From positions 124,001 to 188,000 of the forward strand of contig NZ_MDDR01000007.1 in NCBI RefSeq assembly GCF_001870435.1: DNA of 64,000 bases. The letters run 5' to 3'. The stretch is from Pseudomonas costantinii (GTDB lineage Bacteria > Pseudomonadota > Gammaproteobacteria > Pseudomonadales > Pseudomonadaceae). The notes under the pieces were generated by a model. It had not been told where the DNA came from. It ran no database searches and saw only the letters and a list, made by a program, of their open reading frames with translations. Position numbers and translations under genes: made by a program. Shown here piece by piece: positions 34,328 through 45,152 of the stretch. Within the stretch, counting starts at the first letter, position 1. Every line of letters starts with the position of its first letter.

Positions 34328-35491
34328 CTACAAAATCACGGCCTCATCCGCCCTGCCCCCTTCTTCCTGGATCACCAAGTGAATGAAGTGCAACTTGGCG
34401 ATCACCGCTGGTGGCAACACAAAGGGATAGAAATCCGGCTGGCCCATGCTGCGCGACAGTTCGTTAAGCATGCCGGCCAGTTCGATCCAGGCGTTAACGA
34501 ACGACAGGAACGCCGTGCCACCGGGGTGCTCGGGGTCGTAGAGCGTGCTGAGGGGAAATGGCTGGTAATCCAGGTCCATCTCGCGGGCGCTCATGCCGAA
34601 ACCCAGCGCGGTGTCGACGGCGTCCATCATGTGCAGGTAGTGGGCCCAGGTTTCGGCCCAGTCTTCCCAGGGGTGCATGGTGGCGTAGGCGCTGACGCTG
34701 GTTTGCTGCCAGTCGGGGCGCGGGCCGTTCTGGTAATGCTGGTCGAGTGCATCGGCGTAACTGGCGCGCTCGTCGCCGAACAAGTTGCGAAAGGGTTCGA
34801 GCCAGTGGCTGTTGGTGATCAGCCGATCCCAGTAGTAATGGCCAACTTCGTGACGAAAGTGACCGAGCAAGGTGCGATAGGGTTCGCGCATCTGTACCCG
34901 GACCTTTTCGCGGTGAGCGTCATCGGCTTCTTTGATATCGAGGGTAATCAGGCCATTGGCATGGCCCGTCATGGGTGCGTTGCCTTCCAGGTCGATGCCG
35001 ACAAAGTCGAAAGCCAGGCCGGTGTCTTCGTCGGCGCGTTTGGGCACCACTTGCAGGCCCAGGCTGATCAGTTGCGCCACCAGTCGACGCTTGGCGGTTT
35101 CGACCTTGCGCCAGCGCTCGGGGTTTTCCGGGATCGACAGGTCGGGGATGGTGCGATTGAGGCTGCACGCCACGCATAACGGCGCGGTGCTGTGGGCGGG
35201 AATCAACCAGTTGCAAGCGGCCGGGGTATCGAGATTGGCGCAGAGGCGGAAGGCGCCGGCGTCGAGGTTGTCGTCTTGTAACCAAGTGCCGACGACGGGG
35301 CCAGGTTGCAGGGAGGCGAGTCGACTTTGCTGGGGTTGGTAGCCCAGCAATGCCTGGCAGGCCAGGCACTGGCTGTTACGAAAGAACAGGGATTGGCCGC
35401 AACGGCACTGCCACACCTTGCTGTCGCGAGACGAGCCTGCCGTGAACGGTGCGGCGATGCGTGAACTGAGCTGCTCAAAATAGCGGAACAT
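34328..35491 (-). CDS. Zinc-ribbon putative zinc-binding metallopeptidase (DUF2248-like)
   Basis: 387 residues with GGAGAG before the ATG. The N-terminus has a zinc ribbon with cysteine pairs (WQCRCGQSLFFRNSQCLAC, residues 28-46). The core has a gluzincin-like site HEVGHYYWD (HExxH with Glu at about 216), and later EDWAETWAHYLHMMD, which could supply the third ligand. No signal peptide, so the predicted peptidase acts in the cytoplasm. The family is widespread next to ligA in Pseudomonas; substrates are unknown. It lies between ffs and the second 116-bp inverted repeat. Confidence 0.85.
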   Translation of the reverse strand: MFRYFEQLSSRIAAPFTAGSSRDSKVWQCRCGQSLFFRNSQCLACQALLGYQPQQSRLASLQPGPVVGTWLQDDNLDAGAFRLCANLDTPAACNWLIPAHSTAPLCVACSLNRTIPDLSIPENPERWRKVETAKRRLVAQLISLGLQVVPKRADEDTGLAFDFVGIDLEGNAPMTGHANGLITLDIKEADDAHREKVRVQMREPYRTLLGHFRHEVGHYYWDRLITNSHWLEPFRNLFGDERASYADALDQHYQNGPRPDWQQTSVSAYATMHPWEDWAETWAHYLHMMDAVDTALGFGMSAREMDLDYQPFPLSTLYDPEHPGGTAFLSFVNAWIELAGMLNELSRSMGQPDFYPFVLPPAVIAKLHFIHLVIQEEGGRADEAVIL

Positions 35492-35526
35492 GGCCGTCTC
35501 TCCCTGTCTTGAACACCAAAAATATT

Positions 35527-35642
35527 CCGTAGCAGCTGTCGAGCTTTAGCGAGGCTGCGTTGCCAACACCCCCTACTTTGCGCCAGGCTCTGTACCGCAT
35601 CGCCCTCAACGCAGCCTCGCTGGCGCTCGACAGCTGCTACGG
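35527..35642. repeat. 116-bp inverted-repeat element, copy 2
   Basis: Arms 35527-35561 (starting CCGTAGCAGCTGTCGAGC) and 35608-35642 are inverted, and nearly identical to the arms of the copy at 25322. The central 46 nt differ from copy 1. It lies between the zinc-peptidase-like gene and ligA, both on the minus strand. The conserved arms with a variable centre point to a dispersed non-autonomous element. Confidence 0.85.
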
Positions 35643-35691
35643 CGCGCGTAGAAACTCTGAGCATCGCCAGGGAGAGATCGTTCAGTTCAAA

Positions 35692-38088
<2,397 letters not shown>

Positions 38089-38136
38089 TCAATATGTTAG
38101 TGCACGGATTCTACAGACAACGCTTAAGATCGAACC

Positions 38137-39003
38137 TCAGCGTTTCTGTGTCAGGGCGCGACGCTCGAACTCGACGATGCGCTGACGGTAGTGTTCGATG
38201 GTCTGGGCGGTCAGGACACTGCGTTGGTCATCCTTGAGCTCGCCGTTCAGTTCCTGGGACAGCTTGCGGGCTGCGGCCACCATCACGTCGAACGCTTGTT
38301 TCGGGTGACGCGGGCCTGGCAGGCCGAGGAAGAAGCTCACGGCCGGCGTGCTGAACAGGTCGATATCGTCCAGATCAAAGGTGCCGGGCTTGACCGCGTT
38401 GGCCATCGAGAACAGCACTTCGCCGTTACCCGCCATGCTTTCGTGACGGTGGAAAATATCCATCTCGCCAAAGCGCAGGCCGCTTTCCAGAATGTTCTGC
38501 AACAGTGCCGGACCTTTGAAGCCGGCGGCGTCGCGGCAGATCACGCTGATCACCAACACTTCTTCAGCGGCTGGCTGATCGTTCACCGATTGGCGCGGCG
38601 CGCTGCTTTTGGCCGGGGTCTCATCGGGAAAATCATCATCGCGGCTGCTGAAGCTCGGGCCGTCGTCGACGTCGAGGTTCAGGTCACCCTGATGCGGCTC
38701 AGCAACAGGAGCGCTAGCACGTTTGCCACGCTTGGAGGATGGCTCGCGAGCTTCACGCACCGGCGCGCTCATCGACGGCAAGTCATGCTCGTCCAGTTGC
38801 GGTTCTTTATGGTTATCCAGCACACGGGGCGGCCCCAGCAGCTCGGCGCTGCCGTCGTCGTCAGGCAAGTTGGACAGGTTACGGTCCAGACGGAATTTAA
38901 GCTTGCCCTTGCCACCGCGCATGCGGCGCCAGCCATCAAAAAGAATACCGGCAATGACAATAATGCCGATGACGATCAGCCACTCGCGCAGACCGATTTC
39001 CAT
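38137..39003 (-). CDS. zipA: Cell division protein ZipA
   Basis: 288 residues from [19 protein letters not shown]. An N-terminal membrane helix (about 7-24, N-out) is followed by a basic/acidic flexible linker rich in Pro, Ser and Asp (about 40-150) and the C-terminal FtsZ-binding ZipA domain ([21 protein letters not shown] to the end). ZipA tethers FtsZ protofilaments to the membrane at the septum. It lies between smc and ligA, the standard Pseudomonas order smc-zipA-ligA, with 88 nt to ligA. Confidence 0.95.
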   Translation of the reverse strand: MEIGLREWLIVIGIIVIAGILFDGWRRMRGGKGKLKFRLDRNLSNLPDDDGSAELLGPPRVLDNHKEPQLDEHDLPSMSAPVREAREPSSKRGKRASAPVAEPHQGDLNLDVDDGPSFSSRDDDFPDETPAKSSAPRQSVNDQPAAEEVLVISVICRDAAGFKGPALLQNILESGLRFGEMDIFHRHESMAGNGEVLFSMANAVKPGTFDLDDIDLFSTPAVSFFLGLPGPRHPKQAFDVMVAAARKLSQELNGELKDDQRSVLTAQTIEHYRQRIVEFERRALTQKR

Positions 39004-39261
39004 GTAATCCCGTGCCTCTAATAAAAAATGCTGAAAAATAAGGGGTTTAGCACCGTGCAAACCGCTTTAAAACGTGGCGCCAACTCTATGTTCTGACTGA
39101 CGTTTTGCCCACGCATACGAAAAATTGACATTAAACTAGCACGACCAAAGATAACTTTACACCGTCTGTCAAAATGCCTTGAACAAATATGTCCATTTGC
39201 CACTTTCGCCAGACCGCTAAACTACCTGCTGCGCGCTAAAAAATTTCTACCCAAGCCTGGC

Positions 39262-42200
39262 TCAGGATTCCACCATCGCCATCGCTTCTTCGACATCCAC
39301 CGCCACCAAACGCGAACAGCCCGGCTCGTGCATCGTTACGCCCATCAACTGGTCGGCCATTTCCATGGCGATCTTGTTGTGGGTGATATAGATGAACTGC
39401 ACCGTCTGGGACATCTCTTTAACCAGTCGTGCATACCGTCCAACGTTAGCGTCATCCAGCGGGGCGTCAACTTCATCGAGCATGCAGAACGGCGCCGGGT
39501 TCAACTTGAAGATGGCAAATACCAGCGCCAAAGCGGTCAGGGCTTTTTCTCCACCGGACAACAAATGGATGGTGCTGTTCTTCTTGCCCGGAGGCCGCGC
39601 CATGATCGTTACCCCTGTATCGAGTAGATCTTCGCCCGTCAGTTCCAAGTAAGCGCTGCCCCCACCGAAAACTTTCGGGAATAACGCCTGTAAACCGCCA
39701 TTAATCTGATCAAAGGTATCTTTGAAACGATTACGGGTTTCTTTGTCGATCTTGCGAATCACGTTTTCCAGGGTGTCCAGGGCTTCCACCAGGTCAGCGT
39801 TCTGAGCATCCAGATAACGTTTACGCTCAGACTGTTGCTGGTATTCGTCGATGGCTGCAAGGTTGATCGCACCGAGCCTCTGAATACGCGCGGCAATCCG
39901 CTCAAGTTCTTCCTCTGCTTCTTTCTCGTTGGCCTGGGCGGTCAATGTGTTGAGCACGCCGTGCAGGTCGTAGCCATCTTCCAGCAATTGGTCTTGCAGG
40001 GTTTTGCGGCGCACGGTCAGGGCTTGCCATTCCATGCGTTGCTGTTCGAGCTGGCCGCGGATCAGTTGAGACTGCTGCTCGGCCTGGGTCCGACGTTTTT
40101 CTGCATCACGCAGTTCACGATCGGCATCTTCCAGGGCAATTTGCGCAGTCTTGAGCTCTTCGTCGACGGTCATGCGCTTGTCGAGCAACTCTTCGAGCTT
40201 GAGCCGCAGTTCTTCCAGCGGCGCTTCGCCCTCCTCCAGATTGAGGCTCAGTTGCTCGCGCTTTTCGGTCAGGCGCTCGGACTGCATCTCCAGGCGCTCA
40301 AGGGCCTGGCGCGTGGAATCGTGTTGGGCACGCAGGGAGCCAAGGCGCACCGCCAATTGGTGGGCGTGATCCTTATGCTGACGGGCTTCGTGGCGCACAC
40401 GGTCCAAGCGCTCGCGCAGGCTGTCGCGCTGGGCCAGCAGCAGTTCGCGCTGTTCGGTGTCCAGGGCCATGCTGTCGAGAGCGTCCTGCAACTGCAGGCG
40501 CGCCTCGCCGATTTGCTCGTGCTCCAAGGCACGCTGCTCGCCCATCTCGGCCACTTCTTCGTCAAGGCGGGTGCGGCGCAGGGTCAATTGCTCGACCTTA
40601 GCCTTACTCGCTGACAGCTGGGCTTTCAATTCGCCTTGCTGGCGCGCCTCGTCCTGCAACAGGCGGCGCAGGTGTTCGCGACCAGTCTCTTGCTGACGCT
40701 GGGTGGCACGCAGGGTTTGCAGTTCGGTTTCCAGACCTTCGAGCGTGGCTTCGCGCTCTTCACGCTCGGCGCTCAGGTTGACGATTTCCTGACCACGGGC
40801 CAACACGCCGCTTTCCGCTTCGCTGGCACGGCGCACTCGCAGGAAATGCCGGCCGACCCAGTAGCCATCGCGGCTGATCAGGCTTTCGCCAGACGCCAAC
40901 TGACCGCGCTGGGCCAGGGCTTGTTCCAGGGAGTCCACCGGTTTGACCTGGCCCAACCACGGCGACAGATCAATCGCCGCCTCAACTTTGTCCAGCAAAC
41001 TGCCTGGCACTCGCTTGCCATCGGCCGCTGGGCTGAGCAAACGCAAATCGCCTTGGGCAAAACCGGCCAGGTCGAAGCCGCCAAAATCGTCCACCAGCAC
41101 CGCTTGCAAATCAGCGCCCAAAACGGTTTCCACCGCCAACTCCCAACCGGCTTCCACTTTCAAGCCTTCGGCCAGGCGTGGGCGCTCGGCCAAATGCTGG
41201 TCGCGCAGCCATTCGGCAGTGCCGGTGCCGGGGTCCAGCGCGGCTTGCTGCAAGGCTTCAAGGGACGCCAAGCGACCGTTTAATCGCTGCAAATCACCTT
41301 GGGCCTGCTGCTGGGCCTGGGTCGCCTGTTGCAGTTGCTGACGCAGTTGCTCCAGGCGCTCCACTTGTTGTTCTTCGCTGGCTTCCAGCTCTTCCAGCGT
41401 CATTTCGCTTTCGGCCAGTTGCTCGCTGAGTTCCATGATTGCCGCGTCTTCCGGGTCGGCAGCGAGCAACACGCGCTCTTCCTGCAGACGGCGCTGGCGC
41501 TCGGCCAGGCGCTCCATGCTGGTTTCCAACTGCTGAATGCGCGACTGCTGCACTTCAGCCTGGCGACGCGGCTCGGCGGATTGCAGGTTGAACGTGTCCC
41601 ACTGCTCCTGCCAACCGTGCATGGTGGTTTCGGATTCTTCCAGGGCAGCGGCGGCTTCTTCGGCGGCGGCGCTGGTGACTTCCTGCTCGGGGGTGAGCAT
41701 GTCCAGCTCTTCGCCGAGGGTCAGCAGTAAAGTGCGGTCATGGCCCAGGTGAGACTCAGTCTCCAGGCGCGCGCGCTCGGCCTCTTTCAAGTCATCCTGC
41801 AACTGGCGCAGACGCTGCTGGCCATGCTGGATACTTTGCTCAACCCGAGCGATATCGCCGCCCACCGAATAGAAACGGCCCTGCACCAGATTGAAGCGCT
41901 CGGACAGGTCATGGTGCCCGTCGCGCAGGCGTTCGATGCTGGCATCGGCATTGCGCTGCTCGGCCACCAGCGCTTCAAAGCTGATTTCCTGGGTGCCGAT
42001 GATCGCTTCGCGCTGGCCAACCTGATCATTCAGCGCTTGCCAACGCAGGGCCGACAGTTGCGCCTTGAGTTGGCGCTCTTCGCCCTTGTATTCCTGATAC
42101 TTCTCGGCGGCCTGGGCCTGGCGGTGCAAGCGCTCCAACTGGCGCTCCAGTTCTTCACGCAGGTCGGTCAGGCGGGCGAGGTTTTCGTGGGTGCGGCGGA

Positions 42201-42750
42201 TACGGTTTTCGGTCTCGCGACGGCGCTCCTTGTACTTGGAGATGCCGGCCGCTTCTTCGATAAAGTTACGCAGGTCTTCGGGCTTGGCTTCGATCAGCTT
42301 GGAGATCATGCCCTGCTCGATGATCGAGTAGCTACGCGGGCCCAAGCCAGTGCCCAGGAAGATATCGGTAATATCCCGGCGACGGCACTTGGTGCCGTTG
42401 AGGAAATAGCTGTTCTGGCTGTCGCGCGTCACTTTGCGGCGGATAGAGATTTCCGCGTAGGCCGCGTACTCGCCGACCAGGGTGCCGTCGGAGTTGTCGA
42501 ACACCAGCTCGATGCTTGCCTGGCTCACGGGTTTGCGGCTGGTGGAGCCGTTGAAGATGACGTCGGTCATCGACTCGCCACGCAGGTTTTTTGCCGAGCT
42601 CTCGCCCATCACCCAACGTACGGCGTCGATAATGTTCGACTTGCCGCAACCATTGGGCCCGACCACTGCCGCCATATTACTGGGGAAGTTCACCGTGGTC
42701 GGGTCGACGAAGGATTTGAACCCCGCCAATTTGATGCACTTGAGCCGCAC
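39262..42750 (-). CDS. smc: Chromosome segregation protein SMC
   Basis: 1162 residues from a GTG start at 42750 (MRLKCIKLAGFKSFVDP); an apparent extension upstream overlaps the regulator gene. Walker A GPNGCGKSN lies at about residues 32-40. Two long coiled coils flank a hinge at about 500-660 (LEALQQAALDPGTG to GYWVGRHFL). The C-terminal head has the signature LLSGGEKALTALALVFAIF and Walker B CMLDEVDAPLDDANV. SMC condenses and segregates the chromosome with ScpA/ScpB, encoded elsewhere. The GTG start is 2 nt after the stop of the GntR gene, so translation may be coupled. Confidence 0.97.
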   Translation of the reverse strand: MRLKCIKLAGFKSFVDPTTVNFPSNMAAVVGPNGCGKSNIIDAVRWVMGESSAKNLRGESMTDVIFNGSTSRKPVSQASIELVFDNSDGTLVGEYAAYAEISIRRKVTRDSQNSYFLNGTKCRRRDITDIFLGTGLGPRSYSIIEQGMISKLIEAKPEDLRNFIEEAAGISKYKERRRETENRIRRTHENLARLTDLREELERQLERLHRQAQAAEKYQEYKGEERQLKAQLSALRWQALNDQVGQREAIIGTQEISFEALVAEQRNADASIERLRDGHHDLSERFNLVQGRFYSVGGDIARVEQSIQHGQQRLRQLQDDLKEAERARLETESHLGHDRTLLLTLGEELDMLTPEQEVTSAAAEEAAAALEESETTMHGWQEQWDTFNLQSAEPRRQAEVQQSRIQQLETSMERLAERQRRLQEERVLLAADPEDAAIMELSEQLAESEMTLEELEASEEQQVERLEQLRQQLQQATQAQQQAQGDLQRLNGRLASLEALQQAALDPGTGTAEWLRDQHLAERPRLAEGLKVEAGWELAVETVLGADLQAVLVDDFGGFDLAGFAQGDLRLLSPAADGKRVPGSLLDKVEAAIDLSPWLGQVKPVDSLEQALAQRGQLASGESLISRDGYWVGRHFLRVRRASEAESGVLARGQEIVNLSAEREEREATLEGLETELQTLRATQRQQETGREHLRRLLQDEARQQGELKAQLSASKAKVEQLTLRRTRLDEEVAEMGEQRALEHEQIGEARLQLQDALDSMALDTEQRELLLAQRDSLRERLDRVRHEARQHKDHAHQLAVRLGSLRAQHDSTRQALERLEMQSERLTEKREQLSLNLEEGEAPLEELRLKLEELLDKRMTVDEELKTAQIALEDADRELRDAEKRRTQAEQQSQLIRGQLEQQRMEWQALTVRRKTLQDQLLEDGYDLHGVLNTLTAQANEKEAEEELERIAARIQRLGAINLAAIDEYQQQSERKRYLDAQNADLVEALDTLENVIRKIDKETRNRFKDTFDQINGGLQALFPKVFGGGSAYLELTGEDLLDTGVTIMARPPGKKNSTIHLLSGGEKALTALALVFAIFKLNPAPFCMLDEVDAPLDDANVGRYARLVKEMSQTVQFIYITHNKIAMEMADQLMGVTMHEPGCSRLVAVDVEEAMAMVES

Positions 42751-42752
42751 GT

Positions 42753-43412
42753 TTAGGCGTCCGCCAACGCAGCGACAACCAGCGAGCAACTGCGCTGGCA
42801 ATAGGCCGACAACACCTGGCGAATCTGCACCAGATCACGGGCCAGCACGGCAGCGAGCAGTTGCTCGAACAGCGCCAGGTACTCGCTCATCTCCGCCTTG
42901 CGCTGATCCAGGGCCAGGTAATAGGCGCGGTTCATCGCCGGTTGCAGGTTCTCGACGGTTTCCTGCAAATACGGGTTGTTGGCAAACGGGTACGCAGCAC
43001 GCATCACGCTGAAGCTCTCTTCGACAAAGGCGCGGATGTCCTCGCGTTCGAAGTTGCTGACCAGGCGCTGCTGGATTTGCACAAACGGCGCCATGTCGGC
43101 TTGGGTTTGCCAACCCTGGGCAACCGCATTTCCGAGCTGGATGTACAACTCGCCCATCAACGTGCACAGGCTCTGCACCTTGTGCGCGGTGAGCTCAGTG
43201 ACGTGGGCGCCACGGCGCGGCAGGATCGCGATCAGGTGGCGACGCTCGAGGATCAGCAAGGCTTCACGCACGGAACCACGGCTGACATTGAGTGCCAACG
43301 TGACCTTTTGCTCCTGGATTCGCTCCCCAGGCTTGAGATCGCCGCGAATGATACGTTCGGCGAGGTGGTGAGCGATTTGCTCGGCGAGACTGTCCGGCGC
43401 CTTGAACGTCAT
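42753..43412 (-). CDS. GntR/FadR-subfamily (FCD) transcriptional regulator
   Basis: 219 residues. The winged helix-turn-helix is at about residues 8-70 (LAERIIRGDLKPGERIQEQ, SRGSVREALLILERRHLI), and the all-helical FCD ligand domain fills the rest (EDIRAFVEESFSVMRAAYPFANNPYLQ). FCD domains bind small carboxylates, often with a metal. The gene is directly upstream of smc and divergent from xdhABC, where two TGACC-type palindromes lie in the shared region; it may therefore regulate xanthine dehydrogenase, itself, or both. It sits at the same place in P. aeruginosa. The ligand is unknown. Confidence 0.9.
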   Translation of the reverse strand: MTFKAPDSLAEQIAHHLAERIIRGDLKPGERIQEQKVTLALNVSRGSVREALLILERRHLIAILPRRGAHVTELTAHKVQSLCTLMGELYIQLGNAVAQGWQTQADMAPFVQIQQRLVSNFEREDIRAFVEESFSVMRAAYPFANNPYLQETVENLQPAMNRAYYLALDQRKAEMSEYLALFEQLLAAVLARDLVQIRQVLSAYCQRSCSLVVAALADA

Positions 43413-43607
43413 GTTTTCCCTTCAAAATCTTCTATCGGTACAAGCGCGGCAGTGTAGCGCATTGGCCCGCTGATGGCGCTACGCCCACCGTGGCGAATTT
43501 GGCATGAAATAAGCAGCTTTCAAGCATCAGGCAAACCCCAGAAACCGCCAAAAACACCGGTTCCAGAAGACTGGACCATAATTAAAAGTGTTGCGACTGC
43601 AATTTCT

Positions 43608-43644
43608 TGACCTTCTGGTCAGAAAATCATTGACCGAAAAGTCA
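43608..43644. promoter_or_regulatory. Two palindromic operator candidates upstream of xdhA
   Basis: Site 1 TGACCttctGGTCA (43608-43621) is a perfect 5-bp inverted repeat, and site 2 TGACcgaaaaGTCA (43631-43644) is a 4-bp one, 23 nt apart centre to centre. Both share the TGAC half-site. Site 2 overlaps the candidate -35 of the xdhA promoter, so binding should affect transcription. The divergent FCD regulator is the natural candidate binder. Confidence 0.5.
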
Positions 43645-43658
43645 GACATGACTAGATT
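43630..43658 (+). promoter_or_regulatory. Candidate xdhABC promoter
   Basis: TTGACC (43630-43635, 5 of 6) and TAGATT (43653-43658, 4 of 6) are spaced by 17 nt. The start point would be near 43665, some 40 nt before the xdhA GTG codon. The -35 lies within palindrome site 2. Confidence 0.45.
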
Positions 43659-43703
43659 CGGCGCAAAGCGGTTAACAACAATAATGAGTCTGCGAGGCCT
43701 TCC

Positions 43704-45152
43704 GTGATCCAGTTTTTACTTAACCAGGAACTCCGTAGCGAGCACGCCCTGGACCCCAACGTGACCGTGCTCAACTATTTGCGCGAGCACCTGGGCAAAT
43801 CCGGTACCAAAGAAGGCTGCGCCAGCGGCGACTGCGGCGCGTGCACCGTGGTGGTCGGCGAGTTGCACACCGATGATCAAGGCGCGGAGCAGATTCGTTA
43901 TCGCAGCCTCAACTCGTGCCTGACCTTTGTCTCGTCCCTGCACGGCAAACAATTGATCAGCGTCGAAGACCTCAAGCATCAAGGCCAACTGCACAGCGTG
44001 CAACAAGCCATGGTCGAGTGCCACGGCTCGCAATGCGGCTTTTGCACTCCAGGTTTTGTGATGTCGTTGTTTGCCCTGCAAAAGAACAGTGACGCCCCCG
44101 ACAGCCAGAAAGCCCATGAAGCCCTGGCCGGCAACCTCTGCCGTTGCACCGGCTACCGCCCGATTCTCGCCGCCGCCGAACAGGCTTGCTGCAACAAACC
44201 CCAGGACCAGTTCGACAGCCGCCAGGCCGAGACCATTGCCCGCCTCAAAGCCATCGCGCCGACGCAAACCGGTGAACTCAACAGCGGCGACAAACGTTGC
44301 CTGGTGCCATTGACCGTCGCCGACCTGGCCGACCTCTACGATGCCTACCCGCAAGCCCGGCTGTTGGCCGGCGGCACTGATCTGGCGCTGGAAGTCACCC
44401 AGTTTCACCGCACGCTGCCGGTGATGATCTATGTCGGCAATATTGAAGAAATGAAGCGCATCGAAGACTTCGACGACCGCCTGGAAATCGGCGCCGCTAC
44501 CGCCCTCTCCGACTGCTACACCGCACTGCACCACGAATACCCGGACTTCGGCGAACTGCTGCACCGCTTCGCCTCCCTGCAGATCCGCAACCAGGGCACC
44601 CTCGGCGGCAATATCGGCAATGCCTCGCCGATTGGTGATTCGCCGCCGCTGCTGATCGCCCTCGGTGCGCAGATCGTACTGTGCAAGGGCAATACCCGCC
44701 GCACCTTGGCACTGGAAGACTACTTCATCGACTACCGCGTCACTGCCCGCCAGGACAGCGAGTTCATCGAGAAGATCATCGTGCCCAAGGGTCACGCATT
44801 GTTCCGTGCGTACAAGGTTTCCAAGCGCTTGGACGATGATATTTCCGCCGTGTGCGCCGCCTTCAACTTGAAGATCGAAAACGGTGTGATCAGCGAAGCC
44901 CGTGTTGCCTTCGGAGGCATGGCCGCCACCCCGAAACGTGCGAAAAGCTGCGAAGCCGTTTTGGTCGGCGCCACCTGGAATTCCGCCACCGTGGAAAAAG
45001 CCTGCGCCGCCCTGGCACAAGACTTCACCCCGCTCTCGGACTTCCGCGCCAGCAAGGAATACCGTCTGCTCAGCGCGCAGAACCTGCTGCGCAAATACTT
45101 TATCGAACTGCAAACACCGCACATCGAGACTCGGGTGACCGCATATGTCTAA
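43704..45152 (+). CDS. xdhA: Xanthine dehydrogenase small subunit
   Basis: 482 residues starting at a GTG (MIQFLLNQELRSEHALDPN), with GAGG 9 nt before it. A plant-type [2Fe-2S] domain (GCASGDCGACTVV, residues 38-50) is followed by the helical [2Fe-2S] domain (CGFCTPGFVMS and CRCTGYRP) and an FAD domain with LLAGGTDLALEVTQ and NQGTLGGNIGNASP. It passes electrons from the molybdenum centre in XdhB to NAD+. It catalyses hypoxanthine to xanthine to urate oxidation together with XdhB. The 8-nt overlap with xdhB shows tight coupling. Confidence 0.97.
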   Translation: MIQFLLNQELRSEHALDPNVTVLNYLREHLGKSGTKEGCASGDCGACTVVVGELHTDDQGAEQIRYRSLNSCLTFVSSLHGKQLISVEDLKHQGQLHSVQQAMVECHGSQCGFCTPGFVMSLFALQKNSDAPDSQKAHEALAGNLCRCTGYRPILAAAEQACCNKPQDQFDSRQAETIARLKAIAPTQTGELNSGDKRCLVPLTVADLADLYDAYPQARLLAGGTDLALEVTQFHRTLPVMIYVGNIEEMKRIEDFDDRLEIGAATALSDCYTALHHEYPDFGELLHRFASLQIRNQGTLGGNIGNASPIGDSPPLLIALGAQIVLCKGNTRRTLALEDYFIDYRVTARQDSEFIEKIIVPKGHALFRAYKVSKRLDDDISAVCAAFNLKIENGVISEARVAFGGMAATPKRAKSCEAVLVGATWNSATVEKACAALAQDFTPLSDFRASKEYRLLSAQNLLRKYFIELQTPHIETRVTAYV

